A stretch of DNA of 64,000 bases from the NCBI GenBank assembly GCA_037176885.1, contig JAWWNJ010000010.1:3100001-3164000 (forward strand). Direction: 5' to 3'. Positions 44,884 to 55,917 of this stretch are shown here, in pieces. Made by a program: the position numbers and the translations under genes. Position 1 is the first letter of the stretch. Each line of letters opens with the position of its first letter. The notes beneath the pieces were generated by a model that was given only the letters and a program-made list of their open reading frames with translations, was not told where the DNA came from and searched no databases. This DNA comes from Favolaschia claudopus. Taxonomy: Eukaryota > Basidiomycota > Agaricomycetes > Agaricales > Mycenaceae.

Positions 44884-45756
44884 GATCAAGAGAACCGTTT
44901 CGCGGGTACCCGCCATCACATCGCGCCCCGATTGACTCGGCTGCGCTATTTAATCGCAAAGCCCACCTGTTGTCGAGCACTTGCTACAGCCGACCAAGCG
45001 ATAATCAGCCTCGCAGAGACGTCCGGTGGTGACAGGTCGTTCAGCCTTGACGCTGATCCGCCGACGAGCGTATAATTGCTCGTTCCCCGGGATGGCCGAA
45101 ATCTAGCTGGCGGACGACGAACATGTTGGAGTAGCGTGATGTACGGCGGGGGTCCGGGACTTACATCTGTCAAATTGAGGGTCTAAATACGCCAGACCTC
45201 GGGAAGTGCGGGGTAAAATCCTATGTTCATGGGCGAAACTCGTAGCGGAACTGGCCCAGCTGAACAATTGACACGATCTTCGTATGCATTGGATAACCTA
45301 CAAATGATTTTCTGCCGAGCCTTACAATATAGATGAGATCGAGGTATTTCTTTGAACTATGATATCGGAACCTTTATCAAGGAGAACCCGGAGAAACCTG
45401 TCATCCGAAGATTGAACGGGACGTGATGGTTCCAAGAAACACACTGACAAGGTGACGAAGGAAAAAAAAAAAAGGTAATCATGATGGTTGGTATAATGCA
45501 GAGTTCGAATTCGAGAATACTTTGGGCGATTCAGATTCTCTTTGCAGACCATTCTGTGTTTGCATTTCGATTTTACTTGACCCGCTCTTGAGTTTTTGAA
45601 ATACCGCTCTATGTCCCAGTCACACCTATATTCAGAGGACGTGAGACATGGGCCTGGTCGAGCTGATGATTGACAGCGAGCACGACTTCAAGGAACTCTT
45701 GTCGATTACTCGAGTACACTGACGCCCCTTCCTTCCGCTCTCTCATTCCGCTCACC
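44884..45756. other. Intergenic DNA
   Basis: No gene recognised. An A-run lies at about 45461-45475. Promoter of the mannosyltransferase at the right end. Confidence 0.5.
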
Positions 45757-46915
45757 ATGTCTGTCTCGAAGAGATTTCTGGCGATATTGGTTGCAGCGAC
45801 GGCGATTCTTCTCTACCTCGTGCATTCGCACGAAACCATACTCGCCCTCACGCCTCAGGTCCCCGCCAAATTCGCGGATTCTCCACCATACACCGCCGCC
45901 ATAGTGTACCTCGTTTCCGTCATGCCAGGCCCACGAAGTCCAGAGAGACTCCTGCAGTCAATACCGCTCATGGAGAAAAATATTCCCTGGCGGTATCGGT
46001 GGCCTATCTTACTGCTTCACGCAGGAGCATACAGTGCCCTTGAGAGTCAGGAAGACTTTCTCGATCAGCTCCAAGAATCCGCGAACAAGCACGGCTTGAA
46101 ATCGGAGCAGATACAAAGTCTGCTGTCGCGTATCCAGTTCATTACAACGCACCACGAACTCCCAGAAGGAATTCCGATGGACGGCGTTGCTGACGGTCCA
46201 ATTTGGGGCGGAGAGTGGCCTGGTGAGTCCGTCAACACAAATGTTTTAAACGCACAGTTGAAAGGAACGTCGTTAATTGCAGCATACCACCACATGTGTG
46301 CCTTCTTCTCCTACAAAATCTTCTACCATCCAAGCATCCGGGATCTAACCTACTTTTTCCGCCTGGATGACGACTCGTACGTCAGGGAACCAGCATGTTT
46401 TGATCCCTTCGAATACATGCACATCAACAACAAATCCTATGCCTTCAGAGACGACCCACCCGACATGGGTTGGGTAACCGAAGGAATCTGGCCGTTTGTT
46501 AGCAATTATGCAGAGAGGCACCCGGTTGTGGAGAGCATGCTGCAGCATAATGGGCTGCAGTGGCCGCCGAATAGGAAATGGCGTCTGAAATTCGGTGAAG
46601 GCGTAAACTTCCCCTCGTACGAGACGAACTTTGATTTGGTCAAGGTGGAGCGATTTCGGACGCCCGAGATGACGGTGTTTTTGCATGAGCTTGCAAGTGA
46701 TCCCAAGAGGTTCTACTGGTATCGATGGGGTGCGTCTTGTTGTACTTTAGATCAACGAATAGCTGACAGCAGAGGCAGGAGATGCGCCTGTACGCTTCGC
46801 CCAGGTGAACATGTTTCTGAATGTTGAAAAAGAGGTGCATCGGATGTGTGAAATCCCATACGCGCACAAGGACAGGCCTTTCGATGACTGCGAATGCGTC
46901 CCTTTGCTTGCCTAG
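45757..46915 (+). CDS. Glycosyltransferase family 15 (Kre2/Mnt1-type) alpha-1,2-mannosyltransferase
   Basis: Two exons, 45757-46729 and 46779-46915, join in frame over a 49-nt intron to about 369 aa. The start has a good context (CACCATG) and begins a short cytosolic tail with a single signal-anchor span (residues 6-24), giving a type II Golgi enzyme. The core shows ENIP-type entry (MEKNIPWRYRWPILL), the metal/nucleotide region YFFRLDDDSYV (Asp204-206), GWVTEGIWPF and YETNFDLVKVERFR, and, after the intron, WGDAPVRFAQVNMFL with the conserved C-terminal Cys-containing end. GT15 enzymes extend O- and N-linked mannans using GDP-mannose. At residue 293 an Asp stands where the family nucleophile Glu is proposed in yeast Kre2, by my alignment from memory. 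An upstream in-frame ATG at 45670 is less likely. Confidence 0.88.
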
Positions 46916-47817
46916 ATGGACTGAATCTTCTGGGACAGCGGCAGAATAAAAGTTGCGGCGAGGGTACTTGATGTAAAACAGGATTTGGTTTGTTTGTACC
47001 ACAAGTAAGATCTAGAGGAAGCCTCAGCCTGAGCCTTGAGGAAGGTGACGCAACGAAAATGTAGGGACTCATCCTGACTCCGATTCCTGACTACTGAGCC
47101 ACCAAAGCGCAAGACAAGAGATCCGGGGTTGCGGTTTTGAGATATTCATTGATTTGTCCAAGAAGCCCTTGAACATTTAGCGAGTTTAGACCTTCCATTG
47201 GTTATTGTCACGGTGGTTGGAGACAAGGTGAACGTATTGTTTGGCTGACACGTGGCAAGGCTGTAGCCAGATATCGGCACCCTCCGGCGACTCGGTATCC
47301 GAAGAGCCGAAATCAAACATTACTGATTTGAAGTTGAATGAACTTTGAAGAGTTCAACCATTTAAGATGTTCGTCTCCTATGAACGAGTAGGCTAGGTAA
47401 GGCTGCCGGCCATTTTTCTTGAAATCCTCCTTCCCTGACACTCGCTTCGTCATAGTAGTAAGTCACGGTAGTACTATCACGTGATTCACGTCGAAGGGTC
47501 CACAGCACTGTGGTGACACTCAGGACAGCAGCCGTCCCACAACTCAAAGGTTCTATGCTGTTAGGGAATTGGAACAGGAGCCAGAAACACCGCCGCACAT
47601 CGCCAAGCTCTTGGCTATGCAAGTTCAAGTACAACATTGGATTATATTCTGACAAGAATCAAATTTCGAAATTTCGTTTTCCCCCTGACCATCCGTTCGA
47701 CAGACGTCAATCCGTCTCGCTGATTGATTCTCCTATTCCTGTATAAAATACTCACTAGAGCCGACAAAATCGATTTGTTAACGACACACCCTCCTTATCT
47801 TTTTCCGCTGCCAAACC
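46916..47817. other. Intergenic DNA
   Basis: No gene recognised. Pyrimidine-rich leader and a TATA-like box close to the right end. Confidence 0.5.
47742..47748 (+). promoter_or_regulatory. TATA-like box
   Basis: TATAAAA lies 76 bp upstream of the ATG at 47818, a plausible distance for a fungal promoter with a short leader. Confidence 0.4.
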
Positions 47818-48535
47818 ATGAAGTTTTCTTCCGCTCTCTCAATCGTTGTCTCAGTCGTCGGTGCGTCTTCAACTGTCCTCGTCTCGTCTCGATTCACTCA
47901 CGTAGTGCCTTCTAAAGGCGCCAACGCGGCCGTTACCCTCGTTCAACCCGTTCCCACAGACACCCCTGACATCTCCGGCAGTTTCTCCCTTCCCACCGAA
48001 ATCGACACGAGCTTCTCTGTAACCGCCACCGCTTCCGTCAGCGTCGGCGGCGTCGACTCATCTGACGGCGCGACGACTTACATCCTCCAACAAGTCGTGG
48101 GGATCAACGGGGAGACTGATACCTTCACTCGTGTGTTTATTCCTTCATTCGCTCATCCCATCCATCCATCCTCATCTCACTCGACGATTTCCAGAAACCA
48201 TCGTCCAAGGCGCCACCGTGTGGCGGAACGCAGAGCTGCACGAAACCTGCTCTTTGGATGGGAAGGGCCATGCGGATTGTATCATGGGCATTGAGAGTGT
48301 GTTCACGACGACATTCACTGGTACTGCCATCCCGATCTTCACCGTCGGTGCGGCTGCCGGTGGAGGAGGCGGTGGGTCTTCCGGAAACGGTAACAGTGGC
48401 GGAAATAGTAGCAGTGGGAATGGTTCGGGTAACACAGGAGGCGCCGCTTCTATGCACGGCAGCCCTGTTTCGTTGGCTTGGATGTTCGCTGCGTCGGTTG
48501 GGGCTATGGTTGCGGGCATGAGATTGGTCTTCTAA
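47818..48535 (+). CDS. Secreted Ser/Gly-rich GPI-anchored protein, about 202 aa
   Basis: Exons 47818-47860, 47906-48130 and 48195-48535. The first intron (45 nt) keeps the frame even if retained, so the N-terminus has two readings. Splicing gives a compact signal peptide MKFSSALSIVVSVV. The mature part has Thr/Val-rich strands (SVTATASVSVGG), a region with two cysteines (HETCSLDGKGHADC) and a strand ending TGTAIPIFTVG. A Gly/Ser/Asn spacer leads to a hydrophobic tail (LAWMFAASVGAMVAGM), consistent with GPI anchoring. A common small cell-surface protein type in agarics; function unknown. Confidence 0.8.
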
Positions 48536-48697
48536 GTGCCGCGCGGAATGATTTCGAGTTTTGCGTCGTATGATACGTGCCCTATAAAACTGGATTAGTA
48601 GTTTGTAATACCCAATTCGATGAATTCCCTGCAGTCCGAGGGGTGGAGTCCGTCTCATATTATTACAATATTACATCTACAATTACCCTTTGAGTAT

Positions 48698-50643
48698 TCA
48701 TGCAGCAGAAGAGTCAATCGGCAAAAAGACAATCTCTGACGGATTCGTCTCGGATCCCGATTCTGCGCTTTCAGCCATAATTGCTTTGATGTTCAAAAGC
48801 GTGCGGGAAGCTACGGTTGAATATACCCTGCTCGAGGCGATAGTTGGAGAATAATCCGAAGCAAGAAATTCAATTCGCTTACACGAGGGCGGGTCTGGAA
48901 TGAAGTAGAGTGATATGTTGAAATGCCAACGACTCAAATGAAAAGGAAACATACACGACAAGCAGCTGCTTCAACGTCTCCCTCCGCATCATCCAAATCA
49001 AAAGCGCCGCACCTGCCGCGGCTGCAGCCTCGTCAGCCTCTCTCCTCATACTGAACTTAAGTACACACCAAAGACAGCAAGAAACCACAATACTCCATCT
49101 CTCAAGAATAACTTCCACACCGACGTGTTGGTGTTGATCTCGGTAGAGCGTATAGTGAGCAGGCACTTGTACACCGTCATGGCGAACATGATGAATGTTA
49201 CGAGGAGGGGCGCGACAGCGTAGAGGGTGAGGAGGCGGGGGACGTCTAATATACGCATTTAATGAGTTCAGTTGGGGAAAGGGAAAGAATGAAGACCCGA
49301 AGGGAGACTTACTGTATGCATAGCACCCGCTTAACATAGGACTGTGTGAGGCGGGGGCTGAGGGTCAGATGAACGAGTTTCAGACAGCCTTCAAGGCGTA
49401 CCCTAAATGTACGTATTCTGCGCGAGTCAATTCACTGTCAGAAAAAATAGATAACATAAGAAACAGTGGCACGCGTGCCTTTCATTTGCGCGTATGCGAC
49501 GAAATCTACCGCGACCCTTGTGTGGGGGACAGATTCAGTTCGGCTGATGTGAGGGAGATAAGAAACCTACATCGTGGATATTTCCGCTGAATGACCGGTC
49601 AGAGTTGACATAGTATAGAGAGCCGGAAAGCGAACGCACCAATACCGAGAAGAAGGAATATCCAAATCAATGATGTGGGTCGGCCGTATAGGATCCATAC
49701 TCTGTGAGCGGGAGTCAATGCCAAATATGACCGGAATATGTTTGGTGAATACCTCAACTGCGAAGGTGGAGTCAATTTTGATTTCCACAATTACGATTGA
49801 GCGCGTTCACTTACCATCAGAACAAAATCGACAGTGCCGATTAAGACGGTGGATGTTATACCTTGAACCTAGAAAATAAGAGCAACGCGGGATGAATGTC
49901 GCGGTTCGGAGATCACGAGTAACTTACCTTCAGCCAATCGATACACCTTCCAACGAAAGGTAAGCTTCGAGCTAGATCAAGGTGCAGACATACGCCTAGA
50001 GAGAGAACCAAAGAGAACCAATCAGCACAAGCAGGGGAACTGAATTAAATTCAAGACGCACGTTGGCGGACGGTATTTCCCTGACGATGACTGGGCAAAT
50101 CGAGGATCATCGACGTCAGATTCGTCTGATCAAGCCACAATTCCTGAGGCGTGCGTACCGCTTGCATTGAGACTATCAGATCGTGAGTCAACCGGTAAGT
50201 TCTGGGGAACAATAGGATCGTTATACCTTATCGCGATCAGAGAGAAATAACGGTTCCATAGCTGTCCGTATGTGAGGGTGAGGTGTACAGTGTGGTGATA
50301 AGCACGCACATATATAATTTTTGCGAGCCTCCATCGACTGCTCCAAATTAATTCCAGCTAGGAAAACTCCTTCATCACACGTCGTACATGCGAGGATTGC
50401 GTAGCGTACTTCTCTGGGAAAACAGGCGACGTGGTCGTATCTGTTGGTTGTCTGTTTAGCCAAAGAGAATTCGAGTGGTTATTGCTGACCCACATTAGTA
50501 TAGAGACAGCGGCCGCTGAAGAGAACGATCTGTTATCCCTCAAAATAGAGCGGATGCCACTTCACACCTGCAAAGTACCCCGTCAACCTTGAGTCCATGA
50601 CAAGCTCGACGAGTTCCGAGTTCTCAATAACAGGACTGGTCAT
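48698..50643 (-). CDS. DUF6533-type multi-pass membrane protein
   Basis: The start at 50643 (MTSPVIENSELVELVMDS) leads through small exons to AAAVSILIYDHVACFPRE, the hallmark of the DUF6533 domain, then RWRLAKIIY and LWNRYFSLIAI. Later exons read CIDWLK, GITSTVLIGTVDFVLM, RVWILYGRPTSLIWIFLLL, PMLSGCYAY, VPRLLTLYAVAPLLVTFIMF and TSVWKLFLRDGVLWF, which are successive membrane spans and the typical C-terminal helix. The last exon ends at 48698 (SRVYSTVASRTLLNIK, IDSSAA). I could not fix every exon, notably between REV and RWRL and before the last exon. This is a seven-span-like family widespread in Agaricomycetes with no known function. Confidence 0.75.
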
Positions 50644-50948
50644 CTGCCGCAGAGGTGCGAAGACAAGGGAGGGAGCAAAGAGCGAGTGCGAGTGCGGTAT
50701 AGGCTCGATACAGCTTGTACTTCAATTTAATTTCCGACGCTGTGTATACCTGTGCGGGCGGCCTTGCCTCGAGGTCATATCAACAGCGGTAATGACATCG
50801 GCGCCATCTCCCGCCCTTCAAGATTTAAGTCAGTCATTCGAGAATTGAACTTTGAAAGCAATTTGAAAGAATTGGAGCCGAGAAGCCGCGATTCGAGCAT
50901 TATCGACGCGGTTAAGCAGCTGAGGACGGGTCAGTAGGCGAATAAAGT
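50644..50948. other. Intergenic DNA up to the copia LTR
   Basis: Promoter side of the DUF6533 gene. No gene recognised. Confidence 0.4.
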
Positions 50949-51065
50949 TGTTCTGTAAAGTAAGAACAAAAGGGTAAGAGCTCAGTCGGGACACGATAGG
51001 TGTAAACGACTGTATTGAGTCGGTACAATACCTAAAGTAAGAACAAAAGGGTAAGAGCTAGAGTA

Positions 51066-54000
51066 CTGTACTATTTCGGTCAATTCGCCCGGCCTGTGAC
51101 CTGTGACACCTTGAAACGAAATCCGAAGTTCGTCAATGGGCCGGACCGAGCGTGACACTCCAAAAATATTCGTCAATGCTCGAAAATACTAGCTACTCCC
51201 CTCAAACATGCTCAGAAACAGTGTACCAGTACATAGAAAGATAAAACAGGTGTAAACGGACAAACAGAGTCAAAAAATGTCCAGATAGAGCCAAAAGCAG
51301 TGTAAATCAATCAAATTATCTAAGCAATTTTCTGCGCACCTTCCCCGAGCACTCTCGCTGCGATGAGCAGTCGTCCAGGCGTTTTCACCATCCCGGATGG
51401 ACCGGAGAAGCTGTTCCTACCTCCAAAGAGTCTCCCAGTATCCAAACTCATCAAATTTACCCTCCCACCCCAGCGCAAATCCACCGTCTTTCCTGACGCC
51501 TCCGATTACCTTTCAGAAGACCTTCCTACCGTTGGGACGTTCAATGTTGCCGAAATTGTGATTCCACCGTCGATTGTCGTGAAGGACCTTGGCCGTGCAA
51601 TACTGGAGGACCCGGAAATGAAGTCAATTGTCCTCATTCATTCCCCGGCACATCGCGATAAAGCGGACCGCTATCCGCTCTGGCTAGCCACAATCTGGTC
51701 CATTCTTGAGCGTGTTCGCGAGGCAAAGAGTCTGTGGCGTGCTGCACTTGACCCCCTACATGAAGCACTCGAAAAGCCTGCGACCAGCAGTGACGCTGCT
51801 GCTAATATCCAAGCATCTCTTGCTGCGCTGGAAGTGCTACCATGGGATGGCGGGGTGGAGGGATTCAGAGCCGGAGGTGCTGTAGACGGACTTGCTCGAT
51901 GGTTCACGAAGGACTGGCTGCAAACTGACCACGAGGATCAAATGCTCGAGCTTTTGGCGGCTGACCTCGGAATTAGCGACGGAAGCACGAGCTGCATTCA
52001 AACAACCTACTTTGCGCAAGCTCTCGCCCTCGCATATGCAAATCCCACAACGTACCGAGCGGCTACTCAATTTGGATGGCTTCGACGACTTGGCATCGCA
52101 TTTGCGACAGGAAGTCGGCTCCGTCTAGGCACGATTGTCAATCAGAATGAAAACCATTGGGTTGCGCTCACTGTTGACTGCGAAAAGAAGATGGTCGGGT
52201 ATGGGGATGGATTTGGGGGGAAGGTGCCTGCGGGGCTTCGTAGACACCTTGATTGGTGGCTGTACGAGCATCTGGGAGCGAAGTTCAAGTGGATTGATGT
52301 ACCAGTGGCGAAGCAGAATGACGCGCACTCGTGCGGGATCCTCGCACATTCTGCCCTGGCGCATTGGTTTGATCCCGAGCGCTTCCCCCTTCCCGAATGT
52401 ACAGCTGCTTCCATGGTGGAAGAGCGTATCAAAATGTTTCTGCGCATCGTTAAGCGTCATCGGCAGAAGGTATGATTCACACTCACAAGATTTACCACCA
52501 ATAACTAATGTTGCGTAGAACGGTGGTAATTTTGCGGACGATGCCCGTGATTACGACTTCACATTTCGGCACTGGTTGGGCATGAACAGCCTTGCCAACG
52601 AGATAGATGTCGACGATGAGGTGGAGATTGAAGAGTACGCTCCAAGGACGGACTCACCTGTGGGTTCCGTCTACTCTGAATCCGCACCAGATGATTCAGA
52701 CTCCGGCTCGAGCAACGACTCCAGCTCGGATAGGTCTCCCTCCCCACTCCGTTCCCACCCCCCGCACTCGCACCATGTTCGTCTGTCATCACCGCAGGGC
52801 ACGTCTACGGTCCACAATCACAGTCAGCTCGACTCAGATTCGGGTGAAGAGGAATTTCCGCTCACAATTGCGACTCCCTCCCAGAGCCACGACGATATCC
52901 GGCCTATAACCCCGCCACCGCAAAAGCGAACTCACTCGGAGCGAGCGACGGACACACCGCATGCGAGCCCGGTTAAAAAGAAACTAAAAGAAAAAATTAG
53001 GAGCGCAACGAGCAGCGCGATGGGCATACTGAAAAAGGGCTCACCTTCTAAAGTGCCGGCGCTGTTTCGCATGTCTGGATGGGCAAAGGTGAAGGTGTTG
53101 ACGCAGCAGGAGAAGGAAGACGTATTTGCTGCGGAGGCGGATGAGCGCCGTGATAAAGCTGAAGAGCGTGCTATACGGGAGCGTCGTGAGAAGAGGGCAC
53201 AAGAGAAGAGGCGGAAGGATGGTCAGAATGAGCGGCAGCATCGATGCCGGGAGAAGAAGCGGCTGGCAAGGGAGCAGCTGAACGGGGGAGGAAAGAAGCG
53301 GAAGGTCAGTCCTAAATATCTGAGACGTATCGCAAAGCTAACTGACTGTTCTTAGGTGGATCTGCGATACCGGGAGACTGCTTCCCGTCACGAGATTGCG
53401 GAGGCGTCCCGCCCCGCTCGCGAAATCACTAAACGCATCAAAGAAAAAACTCGTCATCCTGCTGGCCGCAAAAAGAGAACAGGAGAGCGACGGGCCACGT
53501 ACATAAATTGGATGACACCGTTCGCCTGGTCTTCCATCACAGCGGCGCAGAGAAAAGTTGGGTGGGGTGCGACAGATATTGCGAGGGAGCTCCAGCGCGT
53601 CAATCACGATTTTTTCCAGCACTTGACGCCGTCGACGGTGAGGGGCTGGATTGAGAATGTCGGAGGCTTCAACCAGTGGAAGCCGAGTGTCCTTGCGCGC
53701 GCCGACACCGGCAACATTCCCGGCCACAATAAAGGGGGTCCACGCGGCATTCTGGTAAGAATAGTTGTTCGAGCACGAATGAGACTGATAGAAATTTGTA
53801 GAGCGCTCACCCGGAGATTGTTGAAGACATCATCGCACAGCTTACGGACTTGCGCGTGGCGGGTGCGCCTTTATCATTGGCGGTGGCGCGATGTCTCATC
53901 ATTGCAATCATCACTGAACGCGCACCGGAGCTCTTTGAGCATCGTTTCAAAGATGGGTCGTATTTCCGTGTCTCGGATTCGTTCTGCAGGAAGTTCCTGG

Positions 54001-55719
54001 ACAAAACATTAGCGTGGTCAATGCGAAAGGGTACAAAGGCCGCGCAGAAATTACCTGCTAACGCGGAGGAACAGTGTGAGAACGCGTTCCTCCGTCGCGC
54101 GTACCTGATCAAAGAGCATCGAATCCCTGCGGAGCTCGTCATTAACGCAGACCAGACTGGAGTGATCTATTTACCGGGATCGAAGATGACTTACGCACCT
54201 CGTGGGTCAAAGCAGGTTGCACTCGTCGGAAACGAGGAAAAGCGGGCATTTACCGCACTCCTCGCGGTGAATGCCGCTGGCGAACAGCTTCCGACGCAAT
54301 GCGTCTATGACGGGAAGTCACCGCGAAGTGTTCCCAAAGCTACGGCAACGAACCACAAGGCCGATTGCGATGCCGCGCAATTCCGTTTTGTCTTCTCCGG
54401 CAAAGTCCAGAATCACTGGTCATCTCAGAAGACGATGCGGGAGTGGATTGAAGACGTACTCATTCCGTTTCTCGACCGAATGAAGGCCGAGCACGGGTGG
54501 GACTCGCGGCGCGTCGCACTCCTCATCATTGATGTTTGGTCTGTTCACCGATCTGCCGCATTCTTGGACTACATGAAAGAGAATCACAAGAACATTATTG
54601 TCGACTTCGTTCCCGGCGGTTGCACCGGTGTGGGACAGCCTCTGGATGTGGGTATTAATCGGCCATTCAAACACGCTGTCAAGGTAGCTTACCATTCCTG
54701 GCTTGTCGACACTCTCCTGGAGCAACGTCGTAAAGGAGAAGGCTTGGATCTTGACACCTCGAAACCGGTATTGCGCGACGCGAGTGTTGGATGGATCTGG
54801 GAAGGATACAAAGCAACTCAGAACAAGGAACTGATTCTGAAGGTAGGGACATACCTCGGACAATTGCTCTACTCATACAAATCTCCCAGGCGTGGGCGAT
54901 GTGTCCGATTCGTGGTGGACTAAACCTTTCATATGAGTGCATGACCTCGCTCGACACTAACGATCGACTCGTCAACCTGCGACACGACAACCCCAAGCTG
55001 TGGGATGACTTACTAAACAAATCGACTCGCGACTACTGCCCGGGTGATGAGGAGGAGGTTGCTGAGGATATCGAGCCTCACGAGGATGAAGAACTCGGTG
55101 AAGACGACTCAGAGATCCCTACGCGCGAGGTTATCGATCACGTCGTCACGAAGAAAACACGGTCAAATCGGAAGCTTAAGACTCAGACGGACTCTGAGGC
55201 TGGACTCGGTTCGTTTGGAGAGGCTGACGATGCGGATGCTGAGGTTGTGTTGCCTGAGGAGGTGCCGGGTAAGCGCAAGCGCCGTGCGAACACTTTATAT
55301 GCTGGTTTTTGGAGACATGTCAATGCACAAGGCAAAGATACGGCGGAGCCGAAGGTGTAGATAATTCATGTACGAGGTAGTAGGAGGGCTGAGCAAGTTG
55401 TTGGGGAGAAAGAGATGGGAGCGGAAAGGACAGGCAGTGTGGGAGACGGAAGCAAAACACGAGTTTGCGCGATCACGTCAAAAATCGGCATGGCGTGTGA
55501 GCTGCGCGGGTTCCCGCGGAAATTGGTCCAACTGATGCGCGCGCTGAGCGCGCGCCGGAAAACGGGATTTTTTGGGCATTTTATTGAGAATTTTGAAAGC
55601 TTTTTGGGACTTTTTTGTCACATTCGTCAGAGCCGCCGGTGACCTGTGACAGGCGCGAAAATATTCGTCAATCCAGGGAGCTGTGACGCGTGACAGACGA
55701 ATTGACCGAAATAGTACAG
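51066..55719 (+). mobile_element. 4.65-kb TA-flanked DNA transposon encoding a Ulp1 protease-DDD transposase fusion
   Basis: CTGTACTATTTCGGTCAATT begins at 51066 and its exact complement ends at 55719. TA at 51064-51065 and 55720-55721 is the target duplication of the IS630-Tc1-mariner group. Subterminal words occur in direct orientation at both ends: TGACCTGTGACA and AAAATATTCGTCAAT (about 51104/51162 left, 55639/55658 right). The element holds one intact multi-exon gene (51363-55360), and 360 bp of noncoding DNA before the right arm. Near-perfect arms and an unbroken coding region suggest recent insertion into the copia LTR. Confidence 0.85.
51363..55360 (+). CDS. Ulp1-like cysteine protease fused to pogo/Tc1-type DDD transposase, 1267 aa
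   Basis: Five exons, 51363-52469, 52519-53304, 53356-53754, 53802-54842 and 54890-55360. All four introns (47-51 nt) are phase 0, so one continuous protein is predicted. Residues about 200-345 form a C48 (Ulp1/SENP) protease core: NENHWVAL with His265, YGDGFGG with Asp282, KQNDAHSCG with Gln318 and Cys324. Residues 370-630 are acidic, then highly charged and Arg/Lys-rich, probably nuclear-targeting. Residues about 660-760 hold a helix-turn-helix-like segment (GWGATDIARELQRV, LTPSTVRGWIENVG). The DDE_1-type catalytic domain has INADQTG (Asp881), LLIIDVWSVH (Asp1008) and GVGQPLDVGINRPFK (Asp1046), a DD37D spacing. An acidic C-tail ends near a basic KRKRRAN. The alternative that protease and transposase are separate genes is disfavoured by the in-frame joins and the lack of an intervening stop or promoter. 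Confidence 0.85.
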
Positions 55720-55917
55720 TACGATATAAGTAAGCCGTAGACTAGATAGAATGTAAGTAGCTCACCTCAGTCGGGACACGATAGGTGTAAACGACTGAGG
55801 TGCAGCATCGGATAGTAACCATCATATGTATGAGACAGAAAAGGAAATACGGAACACTACGGGTACCTGGGGAGCGTACCGGACGGGCCTACTACAACAC
55901 TCCCCCAGACCCGGCGG
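55361..55917. other. Transposon right flank plus remainder of the copia LTR
   Basis: Noncoding. Includes the subterminal repeats and right inverted repeat of the DNA transposon (to 55719) and the LTR segment with the hairpin at 55766-55797. Confidence 0.6.

Larger units (their letters stand above)
50949..55900 (-). mobile_element. 3' LTR of a Ty1/copia element, split by a DNA transposon
   Basis: Downstream of the copia stop codon (55918, minus strand) the purine tract TCTGGGGGAG (complement of 55901-55910) abuts a TGTTG start, the expected polypurine tract and LTR edge. The opposite edge is probably TGTTCTG at 50949, giving TGTT/AACA termini. Without the nested element (51066-55719 plus one TA) the LTR is about 296 bp. 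It contains a 27-bp direct repeat (50956-50982 and 51033-51059) and two copies of a hairpin-forming 32-mer (50981-51012 and 55766-55797), one on each side of the insertion. The matching 5' LTR is not in the window. Confidence 0.65.
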
